Shown in pieces: positions 1 to 11,929 of a stretch of 64,000 bases of DNA. A program made the translations under genes and the position numbers. Under the pieces are notes generated by a model that searched no databases, was not told the DNA's origin, and was given only the letters and a program-made list of their open reading frames with translations. The stretch is from Astropecten irregularis (Eukaryota > Echinodermata > Asteroidea > Paxillosida > Astropectinidae): assembly GCA_963971285.1 (NCBI GenBank), contig OZ020244.1, positions 23,808,001 to 23,872,000 of the forward strand, given 5' to 3'. Position 1 is the first letter of the stretch. Each line of letters begins with the position of its first letter.

Positions 1-1500
1 CCCTCTGATTGGTCAATGAGAAATTATGGGATATCACCAAATCGAACATTCTCGATCTTGATTTCGATTTCGCGGTTGCCCGTTCCGTCTGATCTGACTG
101 GACTCGAGTACTTACGGAAGATGCCTATTGCAGGAGTGTGCGAAAGTGGCAGAAGCCTTCGAAAAATCGTTCCTTTCAGGGACGATTTTCAGGAGTTTTC
201 AGAACTTGGTAAGTGCTTTATGATTGATACTGCAACGTCTGGCACCGCACATGCAATGTACATTGTACATGTACATGGTAGGCCTACATACTATTACTAT
301 ATGGGCCTGTACAGTACATGTGGGTCCAGCACCATTGCAGAACCCGAGCTGGACTACTGTTATTGTTAAGTAACCGTGGTTTGGCCTAGCTCGTGATTAT
401 GACTAGCCTTATGGCCAAAAAGGTGTTTAAACCATGGACTCTGGAATGGTATTTTCCCCCTTCAAACCGGTAAAGTGGTATAGACCTAACTGAGTAAATG
501 CTCAGGCAGAATTCTCATGGAGTAGCCCCCCCCCCCCCCCCCCCCCGTGAAAAGTCGCTTACTTGTCGGTTAATTAATCGATAGTGACATTCTTATCAAT
601 AGAAGTCAGAAATCTTGCCCTTTGACAACAGATAATTTATCTTCATTAGGCACATATTTTGAAATGTTTAAGTATTAATTGCGTGTACAGTGCACCCGAG
701 TTTAATGTGCCTGGCCATACTAGTCATTCATAAACCATCTGATTTTCCATTCAATTATCAGCTCCCTGTAGTCGAGACCCAAGTATTGTAAGTGACACAA
801 CTCTGCCAATGGTACCAAGCTCCAGTGAATCAGACTCAACAATCAGCCCACCATACCCAAAGAGACCAAGGCACTGCAGCTCTGGAGCCTCTACCTCTAG
901 TGCACACAGCTTATCAGCTGCTGCATGGTCTAGAACCTGACCCTAAGGAGGTATGTTCAATATCTATATTTATATCATGCCAATTTAGGCAGTCAAATAA
1001 AATACATTAACTGCTCACGTAGAGGGACCACCTCTATTGCTTTTAATCTGTCTCTATACACTTGAATACAACTTTCCCCAAATCCATACTCCTGCATCCA
1101 ATGATGAAAGAAAGCATTTTGGAAGCAATAGGCCCCTACCTGAAAATCGATTGCTGAGGTTTTTTTTCTTTTTTGGGGAGGGTGGTCTAGAGTTCCTTTT
1201 TTTGTCAACCTGTCAGTTAGTGACAATTTTAAGTTGGTTTCTATTTTTATTTTAATTCTTGACTCCTATGGGTTGAAGTGAAACTGTTGTTTGATTCTTT
1301 ATGTACAAGACAAACAAATGTACATTATCAATTGTTCTTTCATTTCATATTTACCAGCTTATTCACACAATCCTGAAAACTAAAGCTGGTGGAGAGGATG
1401 TGCTGAAAGAGTACCAGAAACACAACTGCCTCCAAGACAAAACGAGGACTCCTCGTCAACATACTGGTTGGCCACATGATGGAGGTGCATGAGTAAGGTC
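1..1500 (+). pseudogene. Fragmentary split gene with conflicting frames, possibly broken
   Basis: I do not recognise this gene with certainty. Three exon-like pieces are visible. The first runs to a good donor after base 208 and could begin at the ATG at 121, reading MPIAGVCESGRSLRKIVPFR and on. The second begins after the AG ending near 760 and continues in phase, giving a Ser/Pro-rich stretch (PSSSESDSTISPPYPKRPRH) that stops near 932. The third begins after the AG near 1358 (LIHTILKTKAGGEDVLKEYQ). It changes frame near 1445 to give LLVNILVGHMMEVHE. That last pattern resembles a segment found in large uncharacterised, sometimes SAM-domain-containing, invertebrate and fish proteins; this is from memory. 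The two frame breaks, one in exon 2 and one in exon 3, suggest decay, a sequencing indel, or an exon I failed to place. A C-run of about 20 at 527-546 lies in the first intron. Confidence 0.35.
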
Positions 1501-1951
1501 ACAGATTGACATTGTTGTCATTATTCAAATATAGTTTAGCATTGAACAATAAATATTTTGCAGTTTGAAACATGTTGCCCTATGAAGTAGGATGTGCACG
1601 TGTATACAACTACCTGCACATGAATATTAACACTAGCAAATAATGGACAACTTCCCATTTGACAGTATGAGTAATCACCTGTTAAGTTAATTTACTTTAT
1701 TAACTATTCACACAGTGTTTTACACCTAGTTCTGTTAGCCCAAATGACAACGTTTGTACCCATGATCTTAACCCAAAATGGTCAATTATTGTTGAATGCT
1801 TCAGAGAGATTCCCAGCCCCTTTTCACTTTGCACCTGAAGTCCTACATGCATGATGCAGTTTACAAATATTGAAAAGAGATGTAAAATGGTTAATCCCTA
1901 ACACTTAATATATGTTTTTACCTGTAGGAGGCTTCCAAAGGCACATGTCAA

Positions 1952-2355
1952 AAACGTCTGTGTCCAATTCAACAGATGGTTGTGTAGAACCTGTAATTGA
2001 TAGGCTGAGCTTGTTGATTTCTTATCGTTGGCGTTAATTTTTAGTTTATCAAGTAATGATTCTGCGCATTATCTCCCCCCAGACATGTTATTTCTAAGTA
2101 AGAAAAATGAAAAAACTGATGTATTCTCAAAGAGAGTTGTCCGGGTCATCAACGTCTGTGTCCAATTTTACAAATTCAGCATAGGCCTATAAGAACAGAG
2201 TGTATTTTGAAAGTTCTTCAGACATTGTACTTTAGTAGTTAATATCATGCGTTTGCAGTCAAAGAGGAAGTTCCTAGCCGATTTCTTGTCAACTTGTTGA
2301 CTTCTTGTTGATTTCTTTTCGTTAGCGTTAATTTCTAGTTTATCAAGTAATTTTT
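1952..2355. repeat. Direct duplication with two diverged halves
   Basis: Two blocks recur in the same order. The word ACGTCTGTGTCCAATT occurs near 1963 and 2150. The segment GCGTTAATT followed by AGTTTATCAAGTAAT occurs near 2031 and 2326. The spacing differs, so this looks like an old duplication or two copies of one element. Confidence 0.55.
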
Positions 2356-2531
2356 ATAAATAAAAAAAAATCTTGCCTGTTTGTTTTGGCCACTATGCTA
2401 ATAATTTGTACTAAAATTCTTTCAGATTATATTTTTCAAGCATTAAACAATTACATGTATAATAAGTTCAAATGTTCTGTTCTCATTTCTTGTGTATTAT
2501 TTACAATATTGACACAAGTATAATTAGATCT

Positions 2532-2890
2532 GATTCCAGACAGTGGTGTTGTGTAACACCAACCAAACTGTTCTATGAACACCACATCGGATTGACTTGA
2601 CACCAGTTTTGGGTATTAAAGTTAACACCGATTAAAGTGTACAAAGTTTTTGATTCCAGACAATGGTGTTGAGTAACACCAAATGCCTTGCCCAATATAA
2701 ACACCATTTTGGAATTACTTTATTCTAATATTTGGTGTTAAAAATGTACACCAAAATTGGTGTTAAATTAATTTGATTCCCAAATTGGTGTTAATCAACA
2801 CCAAAATCCTTGCCCAAAATAAACACCGGGAAAGAGTAACATTTTACACCATTGGTGTACAATTTAACACCACAGTTTTTGCAGTGAATA
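2532..2890. repeat. Tandem repeat of about 120 bp, three units
   Basis: Units begin at about 2532, 2652 and 2775, each with GATTCC. Each carries a small inverted motif, GGTGTT then AACACC, followed by a distal AACACC. The GGTGTTA/TAACACC words recur all along the block, so each unit could fold. Confidence 0.65.
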
Positions 2891-3344
2891 AAGGGAGGTT
2901 TGAAAATGTGTAGCCACTGCAATTTGCCGGACTATTGTGAGTTTTGAGAGTTTTAATTTATTGCGCGTCGGCAATACAAAAAGAAAAAGAATTCATTGTG
3001 TGGTCATACAATAATTGTTCATGCAAAATGCGTTTCTGTATTTTTATAATTGCCTCTGACAATAGCTGGCGAATATTAAAAAAACGATAACGGCTTTTGA
3101 ATTTATAGTGGGAATGCATTGCTTCAATTAAACAATTTGTTCCTTTCTGTGGTGCAAAATCGTGTGTTTTGATCCAATACTGGTTTGTATTCAAGTAAAG
3201 GTAGATCACCATTAGTCTTCAAAAGGCAACATGGTAGGGACCATTAATATGAATTTTCAAATTTTATGACTGTATACAAACGCACTAGTGGTAGTGGCAC
3301 CGTGTACTGGTAAAGTGGTCAGTCCGAGAAAAAGCAGGCCCACG

Positions 3345-3372
3345 TAGCCCCCCCCCCCCAGAACCGCGCCTG
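3345..3372. repeat. Fragment of GC-rich element ending in AGAACCGCGCCTG
   Basis: A poly-C run followed by AGAACCGCGCCTG matches the right end of the complete inverted-repeat element at 9376-9692. Confidence 0.45.
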
Positions 3373-3505
3373 TATAAAGCAGTTTGCAACAGTAAACTTG
3401 AAGCGCCGTCTGCTGAGTCAATTCTCAAACCCCGATTTACCATTCGCAAACCATACGATTCTTTCCGAAATAAAATTATAATGTCAAAGGTGGAATTTAT
3501 TTTCT

Positions 3506-3849
3506 TTAAAAGTAATATCATACTTTGGTTTTTAATAACTTATATCAAGGAAGATACAGTAACATTTATCTGTAAAAATTTAAGTCCCATACAGTGCCCA
3601 TTTGTTTTTTAGAAAACAGAGAAAAAAGGTCACAGTATTGTATTTTCTCTATTATTTTTGAATTTTTAAAAGATCAAAAATAATTTTGGTCAATGGTTTG
3701 ACTATTTTCGATAAATTCACCATTTCAGGCAGAAAGAAAATTTAAAACGGTATGTTTCTACCACCACCATCTTTATACCCTGTAGGTAAATCTGTGAAGA
3801 TTTTCTTTAAAAGTAATATCATACTACCAAAGTATGATACTACCTTTAA
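3506..3849 (+). mobile_element. TTAA-flanked MITE, family A, copy 1
   Basis: Flanked by TTAA on both sides. The right end GTATGATACTACCTTTAA and the internal text match the family consensus seen in the copy at 30516. The left end is rearranged: a TAAAAGTAATATCATAC segment occurs both at the start and again near 3808. Confidence 0.7.
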
Positions 3850-3957
3850 GCCATCTGCAATATTGACGTTTTTTTCGAAAAAGAATTATATAATGTGAAT
3901 GGTGGAAATATTTCCTTCTTACATGAAGACAGAAAATAAAGACATTTTAATTCATAC

Positions 3958-5073
3958 CGCTGGTAATCCTGCACAGAAACTTCTCTCCAAGTAACTCGCA
4001 CTGTATGTGCCTCCTTCCTGTATGCATCCTCGTACAGCTTCTTTGAATGCATCTAAGATATCAGTCATCTTATACACACACAGTGCTGACTCATTCATTG
4101 GTACGTCACTGCTGCCAGCCGCTCCCTGGTTCTTGGCAAACACGGCATATAATAATTGGTCGTCTGCATTGAGACCCAATGATGCCGCTAGATCATGTCC
4201 TGCTGGTCCAAGATGAGCTGCTTGTACCAGGCTGTACACGCTGCCATCTGAACCTCGACATTCAATGGTGATCTCCGTGTACGAGTCTATATTGGTGTGG
4301 TCTTGACAAACCCGACTTATCTTGGAGGTAAATGATGAAAATGTCTCTCGCTGAATTTGAATAAAATACGTAAATCCATGACTGGATTGAACATTTGAAA
4401 ATTGAAATATTGTCACGAATTTAATATGAAAATCGCAAGTGATTAGACAGCTGATCGCTCGATCACTTATCACTCCAAGATAATCACCATAACTGATGTC
4501 GAGCTGCCTCCTGGAGATTATGATCTCATATTCAAGCGTGCCATAAGGCGTTGCTCCAATGTACAATCTAGACCCCTGTAGATGATGAGGAGCTATAATA
4601 CCGACAGTGGTGGTATCCCCATGTGATGCAACGCCATCACCAGATTCGAAAACAATGTCAGTAATGTCACCCAGCCTGCGAAGCTGACACGTTCCACTGA
4701 AACTGCCACATGTAATTATTCCACCAGACTGCGAATCAATGATCAACAGTTTGTTGTAGTTGGAATCTCTATCAGGACGATCAGTGGTTGCTGTAGTGAC
4801 ATCCTGTACCAGGTTGAAATTTCTATCCAGTCTGTAGATCCAATTCACTGCACCGACGTACACATACTGATCAATTGCAAAATGGTTGAGCCTGGAGATG
4901 CGATATTGTACAGGGCTTGGTGGGTTCGTGAATGAAGCCGTCTGGTAGGCTGATAAATCACCCTGCCACTCAGCTGTTGAGATGTAGATGGTTGATAAAA
5001 GGATAAGAAGCATCGATAGACGAAAAGATGCCATTATGAAGATAATACAACTCGCAGAGGTTTTATGAACCAA
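3958..5073 (-). CDS. Plexin, 5' coding exon (signal peptide and most of the sema domain)
   Basis: This 372-codon exon encodes the start of a plexin, a type I membrane receptor for semaphorins that signals to Rap/Rho GTPases and the cytoskeleton. A hydrophobic signal peptide covers about residues 14-34. The second ATG (base 5034, MASFRLSML) sits directly before it and may be the real start. The sema beta-propeller follows: YVYVGAVNWIYRL at about 70-82, NKLLIID and CGSFSGTCQ in the next blade, then FTSKISRVC, YAVFAKNQ and NESALCVYK near the end. Plexins share these motifs in this order. The exon ends at GCG|GTATGA in phase 0, close to where vertebrate plexin genes end their large sema exon (from memory). 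No later exon (rest of sema, PSI, IPT, transmembrane, GAP) lies below 3958, so the next intron exceeds 3.9 kb or the copy is partial. No frame break is seen. The subtype cannot be decided. Confidence 0.85.
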
Positions 5074-5383
5074 AATGACTACTGCAATTCATTCAAAGCT
5101 GGTGGAATTACATGTATAGTTCCCTCAACATTGAACGTCACGGTTGAGCGACGGTATAGGTACACAGTGAATTTACATAACAGCAAGGAATACATAACGG
5201 TGCAACAAAGCTTGCATCGTCTCCATTAGTTACATTTGAAACGTTTTGGCAATGTACTTTCCGGGTTGAAAAGTTCACTTTTTCTTGAACACTTTTAATG
5301 TACATGTACATGGTATCTAGTTCATAGGCAAGTAGAACTTAATATGTCTTGTTAATGTTAACTACATATTTAAATTAGGAACT

Positions 5384-5688
5384 GTCATACTTTGGTAGCA
5401 TACTGAAACAGAAATCCTCACTCAGATTTACCTATAAACTTATCAGGGTATAAAGTGTGCTGTTATATGAACATATTGTTAATATTCTTCTGCCAAATGC
5501 TGTATCTAGGCCTCCTAAAACGAGTAATACCAATGATCAAAAACAATTGTGATCTTCGGAAGATAAAAAAAAACAGGTGAAAAGTGAGCCTTTTCACCGT
5601 TTTCTCAAAAAGTGGGCACCGTATGGGACTGGGAATTTCACAGATGGCTGTTACTGTATCTGTCTTGAAATGTTTGCCCATGAATATC
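5384..5688 (-). mobile_element. TTAA-flanked MITE, family A, degenerate copy
   Basis: Inverted relative to the copy at 3506. It keeps CATACTTTGGTAGCATACTG at the left and the AGTGGGCACCGTATGGGACT block at about 5611-5640. It is diverged, and the TTAA ends are not clear. Confidence 0.55.
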
Positions 5689-7836
5689 GATTGTGCATTT
5701 TAGGCCAATCTGGGGGTTCCTTCCGGACCAATCGATAAGCCATCTCAAATTTATTTCTTGCGCATGTAGGTCTATATACCGTTGCACTGTAGACTGAGCA
5801 ATTCCCGCACAAGAATCTTGCACAAGAAAAGTCAGACCTATCAAGTTAAGATAATCGATGCAATACACATGACATGACCTATGATAAACCCAGACATAAT
5901 GGTATACCATGGATAAACCCAGAAACAATGTTTATTGCATAATAATTAGGAAGAGACTACATATACATAATTTATGTGCACGTGCTATCAGTTTTGCCGT
6001 TAAATTGTCTAATGTATCAGCCACCATATACAGCCATACTTAATGCGGTTAGATAATGTCATCATGCATTATACACCACAGACTCGCAATTAAAATACAC
6101 AATTTGCACCCAATAAAGCCACTTTATGTGACTTCAGAAATAACTATATGGACTCACCAGTTGATGCAGCACACCTTTTTCCTAACTTAGGGGCATCCCG
6201 TCTTCAATTTGGGCACTTATGATCACATAATGGCTGCTCCAATTCTCAGACAGACCCAAATTGGTCAAGTTTCTCTGAAGTCGTCTGAAGTTGTGGCGGG
6301 CACGGCCACTTCACCACAATATCCGTGGGCATGACCAACTTTAATCAGCCCGCATTAAATCATTAACGGCTGGATTCAGCCCATTACCATCATTACCATG
6401 CCCATTATGTGACAAAATATACTTTGAGACAATTCCTAGACGCAATGTTCCCGGAACCACCGGTAGGTGGCGCTGCACACGACTAGGGCTTTATCGGAAC
6501 ACTCTTAATTACTTTCGTAGAAAAAAACCAGGTAATGACCAAAAATGCCCCAGATATGTATGTTGTAGCCAACATTTTGACATTGTATTGCATGGAACGC
6601 CTTAGAATTGTTTCAAGAGGGTTGGAAACGCTGAAAAACATACGAAACAGTATATATCTGAGCCAAAAAGTGAATTTTATTACTTTATTCAAATGACCTG
6701 TGACGTCACAACGAACGTCATCTTCGGCAGGTCTTCGGAAGCAACGTTTTCGGAAGCATTCGGATGCTCGGAAATGTGCAAATGTAAATGGCAAAGAATT
6801 CCACTGATCACCATTACGGAAAAAGGATTATATCCTCCAAGAGTTAACTTATTGGATACAAATTATGATAAACATCAATCTCAGGTGTGGAAAACTTGCG
6901 TAGAATATCTGAAAAGTGAGTTTTACAGGGTTCTTTTACCTACAAACTGTACAAAGCCAGTTTGCTCAAAACGCCCTCTGTTGGTTCTATTGAGTTGTGT
7001 GCAAATTATGGTCATCAGTGGAATTCTTTCCGATAGGTGCACTAGGGCCTATTAGACTAAACAACGGTGCCACATACATGATCCAATTCCTATTATAAAA
7101 TGTCACATTTTCTGATAGGAAATTGGGGTGCAGCCTTAGGTTTCAAAAAAGTGTGATCCTTAACTTAAGAGCCCTGTTAAAAATAGGGTTGTGAGAAAAT
7201 TCAATATTTAAAAACACAGAAAATTAATTAAATATAACAGGATTTTCTTTTTGTATGAAACTGGTATATTCTGTTCATCAATATACCATCAAGGTCCAAA
7301 TTATGGAGAGCTGCGTTGCCAATTTGAACTTGCATAAATTTCCTTGTCCAGAAGCCAAGGTATATGTGCCATGATTTCTGACACTCCATTGATTTATGCT
7401 ACCCAGGCCCCCAGAATCGCTAAAAAATATGCCAAAATAATTTTGTGGCTTGTGTATGTTCCATTTTAGAAGAAATGCCGGCATCTCCCGAATTTACACT
7501 CCACTCCATTGACTGCCGTTCATTTCGTCAATGGCTGGAGTCTAATATCTACGCCATTGACTTTGTTGTACACACTAGAGTCGTGCGCACGGGAGCACAC
7601 GGACGGAATGGAGTCCAATTTCACGATATGGCTGAAATGGCCCGTTTTTATGCCTTCAAAAACTCTGAAAATAAGTCCTGGATGTGTCCATGAACCAATT
7701 TTCTTTTTTGAGTTCTGAGCAGTCAAATGACACTTTTTTTTTTTATAAATGGTGGCAACTTAAGAATTTGCCCACTGCATTGATGAGGTATTATTTAATT
7801 TTCGGCAAGGCATGTTTTTTTTCAGCATTTTTTCAT

Positions 7837-8048
7837 GTGTGTCCGAATCATGGACAGGGTGTCCGAATCATGGCAAAAATTAAGGTTATTTTCAAGTCAA
7901 TTTCATTACAAGGACACACAAAACTTTCATAAAATATCAACATGGATATAATAACTACACTTTGTTGGTCATAAGTAAAAATAGTTGAGAGAAACAAACA
8001 TTAAGAAGGTCAAATAAACCCAAAATTGCTTAAGTGTCCGAATCATGG
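7837..8048. repeat. Dispersed word GTGTCCGAATCATGG, three copies
   Basis: The 15-mer occurs twice in close succession at about 7837 and 7859, and a third time near 8034. The text between is AT-rich. It could be the edges of an unrecognised element. Confidence 0.4.
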
Positions 8049-8219
8049 CACATTTACCCTAAGTGTTCATCTCGTACCAAATTCAGCAGCCTGTCACGCT
8101 TAGAGAAAATGTTGATTTATAACGCCAAAGTTTACTCAAATATCGGGAAATTTCGGGTCATTAATTTACACCGTACAGTAAATACGCATGCATCTGGTGC
8201 AGAATTCTGATGTTCACAT

Positions 8220-8264
8220 TGCCCTTATAGGTACACTCTCCAGGGGAGTGTACCTATAAGGGCA
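8220..8264. repeat. Perfect hairpin, 19-bp arms
   Basis: TGCCCTTATAGGTACACTC at 8220-8238 is followed by a 7-nt spacer and its exact reverse complement at 8246-8264. There is no T-run after it and no gene nearby. It may be a very short MITE or its remnant. Confidence 0.8.
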
Positions 8265-9375
8265 TCCCAATACTGCCACGACACTCCCCCTATACTCCTC
8301 TCGAGAGGTTGTTCCCTTGCTCCCATACTTGCTTCACTTGTGAGTGATGACATACATAATTTTGTCAATGAAGCAATCGCCATTGCGAGGGGAGTATACT
8401 TCCTGCTGGATCATACATGTACTCCTCCACAAATGCTTCACGTTTGGACCCTCATTGATAAAAAAAAATAATTATCTTAAATACTGTATATACTTCGGAG
8501 GTCAACAGCCTTTCCCAAATATAAACGTTACTATTATGTCAGGCCACTCAACACACGGTCCATGGTGTCATTGTCTTTTATTGGTCACTGGCGGGGAGGG
8601 ATATCTTATCCACATTCTTACAATCCTGCATATCCTTCACCTCAAGAACACCATGTAAACGTTTGTTTTAAGCACAATTCCAACACGTACAAAAAAACCC
8701 AAGGGCCCTAGGAAGTTATTTAGAATTTTCATTATTGTTGAGATATCCACGCATAATAGGATTTGCACATGTCTATACCCATCATGCTTCCAACACACCC
8801 CCCCCCCCCTTCCCGGATGCGCCACAACATCTATAAAATGTACAGGTAGCCCCTTTCATCTGGCCAGACGCAACACATAGCATCTATCTCTAGTTCCGAA
8901 AAACTCTGGGTCCGATAAAATTACCTTTAATTAATTAATGCATCATTAAACTTGGGCTTATTTTTCAGGCCGCGTCACATACCCAGGCCCCAAGATAAAT
9001 ACGCCATGACTGAGCCTTCCATAAACATAAATAGCGCCCTCTTGTTATGAAATTGTCTTGCAAGAGGAAACACTTGTGAAGTTGTGCTTAATTTAACGTT
9101 ATATTGTACAGTATAACAGTACATCAGTAAGAAACTTCCATGAGTATAGCAAACAAACATGGATCACCACAAACGTATCATACGTTTAAGCTCCGTACTC
9201 CTTGGACACAATTACAAGGGATCGGGCAATGTTTTAGCGTGCGTGAACTTATAGAAGTCATGCCATAGGGCTGGGACGCTAGTATATTATTAGTACAATG
9301 TAGACGCTGCGTAATAATTATATGCGCTGGAGTCCGAACACTGCAATTAACAAAGCAATCAGCACATGATGTTTG

Positions 9376-9692
9376 CAGGCGCGGTTCTAGAGTCAAAATT
9401 TTTTTTGGGGGGGGCTAGAAGAGCCATTGTTTTTTGGGGGGGTAGAAGACCCAATATTTTGGATTCTTCTAACACTCGCTTCTGCTATGTCTTATTAGGG
9501 GTCGAAAAACATGCACATTATAGCCCAAACAACGCGTTTGTTATGTAATTGGCGCTTAATAACTGAACAAATCCAGTATTTTCAAGAATATTTTTTTTTA
9601 CTTGCATTTTTTTTGGGGGGGGGGGGGGGGGGCTACAGCGCCCCCTAGCCCCCTAGCCCCCCCCCCCCCCCCCCCCCGTAGAACCGCGCCTG
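9376..9692. mobile_element. MITE-like element with CAGGCGCGGTTCTA ends and G/C runs
   Basis: Begins CAGGCGCGGTTCTAGAG and ends GTAGAACCGCGCCTG, its reverse complement. The inside holds G-runs near 9408, 9433 and 9614-9632 and a facing C-run at 9657-9677, so the whole can fold back. A solo end is at 3345-3372. Confidence 0.6.
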
Positions 9693-10152
9693 GATGTTGG
9701 TATAATTATCGAACCAGCTTTTGCTAAGATTTTTGATTCATTCACACAAAATAAGGTGTCACTCCTTCTTGTGAAAAAAATGCGCCTTTCTTCACCCCAC
9801 AACTGTTCTCAAACCACAATAAATAAGCGAGGAAAGTTCTATTAAATCGGTTGCGGCTTGGCACAACTGCCATTTATTATCAATTTAAACAACGTACATA
9901 AATAGGCTCTAATTCTGTACTGGTGACGAGCAAAAGAAAAGCTCTTCTCACGCTTGATATCATAAAAAATTCTACAAGTAGGCCTTGGTCCTTCAGGATA
10001 TACCATTATGATAAAAAGTACTGTCGTGTAATACTTTATGTACAGTGCACTTCAATCGTGCGATTACCGAAAGCATCAGAACTGTTCACTCAATTTATTC
10101 AGATTTCAGGATCCACTGTTTCCTAAAGACAAAAAACGTCTTGAGTTACGAC

Positions 10153-10365
10153 CAGGGACCAATTTCATAGAGCTAATTAAGCACAAAATTTGCTTCAGCA
10201 TGAAAAGTCTTCATTCATCAAACAGGATTACCAACCAATTTTTCATGGGATGTTTACTGCTTTTGACTTGTATTCGGACATTGTTTGCTGAGCATAACAT
10301 TCACAAGGTTTTTGGTGCTTAAGCAGACTTTGGTACTTCAAGCAGCTCTATGAAATTGTCCCCTG
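10153..10365. mobile_element. MITE, family C (CAATTTCATAGAGCT ends)
   Basis: Terminal inverted repeats CAGGGACCAATTTCATAGAG and CTCTATGAAATTGTCCCCTG bound about 213 bp. The inside (GCATGAAAAGTCTTC, CAAACAGGATTACCAACCAA) is shared with the copies at 13464, 13710 and 54672. Confidence 0.7.
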
Positions 10366-11059
10366 TTTAACACAGTCCTGGCTTTCATTATGCAAGCAGT
10401 TTAAAGCAGAACGAGCAATTTGGGCTTACACCAAAACCGCTCAAACTACGCCATAATAACAGAATTAAATATTGCTACCAATTTTCAAATTATTTCCAAT
10501 GACACAATTCATTCATCTAGTACCGTTCATAACTTATTTATCTCGGCTATTGTACTATTGTATTTCAAGTATGGGAAACATAAACAAAAAATAACGAAGT
10601 ACATTCAAGACGAGAAAGAAACCATGTAGCTTCCGAAAGTATTGTTAAAATAGCGAGAAAACATAAACAGCTAGAATACAGTAAGCGGTTAATAATATTC
10701 AAAAACGGTTAAAAATTTCTGGTTCAAGATTAAGATTACATACAAATATCTGTAGTACAATTTTGGTAGAAATGAAAGCGGACACGTGAAATATCAAGGT
10801 ATTTTCGGTCCAATCCTTAATATAGAATAAACCGAAATAAAAACGAAAAACAATCATACAAATTCCTGGTTAAAGACTGGCCTTTTCTTTGTTAATGTTC
10901 CTTTGTGATTCAAACCTTCTACCTTTGCTTTCTCAGTAAAGATGCATAAAAATACATTTATCAGCGTAACTTAAACCAAGCTAGCTAGGGTTGTCTTGTG
11001 AATGCGAAACTACAGATGCTTAAACGTCCAGTAGCTAAGTGAATCACGAAGACTTAGTG

Positions 11060-11290
11060 TACACTGTCAACATTTTCGGTAGCAATCTCGGTAACATGTT
11101 GCCTAGGTACCTTGTTGCTGAAAATGTTATCAGTGTAACAAGAGCCAAACGAGTTGGGTAACATTTCGCAAGCAACATCTCGGTAATATGTTGACCAAAT
11201 GTTCCAAGTATACACAGGTCCTAAGTCATGTTGCCAAGGTGTGTTGCCCTACCTGGGCAACATGTTACTAAAAATGTTGCTTTAGGGTGT
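11060..11290. repeat. Patch of GTAACATGTTG/GCAACATGTTAC words
   Basis: Short inverted words built on CAACATGTTAC and GGTAACATGTTG recur at least six times over about 230 bp. It is a degenerate palindromic patch without clear element borders. Confidence 0.4.
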
Positions 11291-11929
11291 TCCCCGGTAG
11301 ACCAGAGGTGTGCATGGATAGGACAACACCAATGAGGAGACAGGATACCATACCGCAAGAAGGTACAGTACTAGGTATTATTAGTCTGCCATTAAGTTTA
11401 AAAAGCCTTAAGAGAAAAAAAAGGTACAAAAGCCTCCATTCCAAGGTGCATGTCAATGAAGTCCATATTTCAAAATTTGCAACGACATTTATTACTAAAT
11501 CAAACATTCAATAAATTGTCTAAAAATGTCTAAATAAATTACCTGACATAATAATGACCTAGTTTCTTTTAATCCCAAAACGCAACCAAATATGTGAATA
11601 ATTTGATGATCTACCATTGTGTACAGAGACAGCAGGCAAATATTTAATTCCCGCCAAAATAAAACTTCCTAAGCTTTTTCTGTTATTTACCGAAAACAAA
11701 AAGGAAGACATGCTGTGTGTGAATAAATGAATACTACATGTAGTATTAACCAACAAATCAAGGGTTATTAAGGCAATCAGAAAAGCATGGATCTCATGAC
11801 CTATTCACAGAAAATGCTCCCGTCATCTAGACTAGTTTATATACCAACCTAACATAAATAAATCATTTCATTGAAAGACAGTTTGACATGTAGTACACTT
11901 TGTGTATTAAATGAAGTAACTATTGGTAG

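Larger units (their letters stand above)
1501..3957. other. Gene-free stretch, probable first intron of the plexin gene on the minus strand
   Basis: No convincing coding exon is seen on either strand. It contains a dispersed direct repeat (1950-2360), a three-unit tandem repeat (2532-2890), a GC-rich repeat end at 3345-3372 and a TTAA-flanked MITE at 3506-3849. The last ends only about 110 bp downstream of the plexin exon donor. Confidence 0.6.

Noticed and set aside
6693..7055. 120-codon plus-strand open frame in the intergenic region
   Set aside because: A minus-strand frame overlaps its start, no domain is recognised, and the codon choice looks like surrounding AT-rich DNA.
8220..8264. 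pre-microRNA or rho-type terminator
   Set aside because: The arms are perfectly paired and too short for a typical precursor, and terminators of this type are bacterial. Kept only as an unexplained hairpin.
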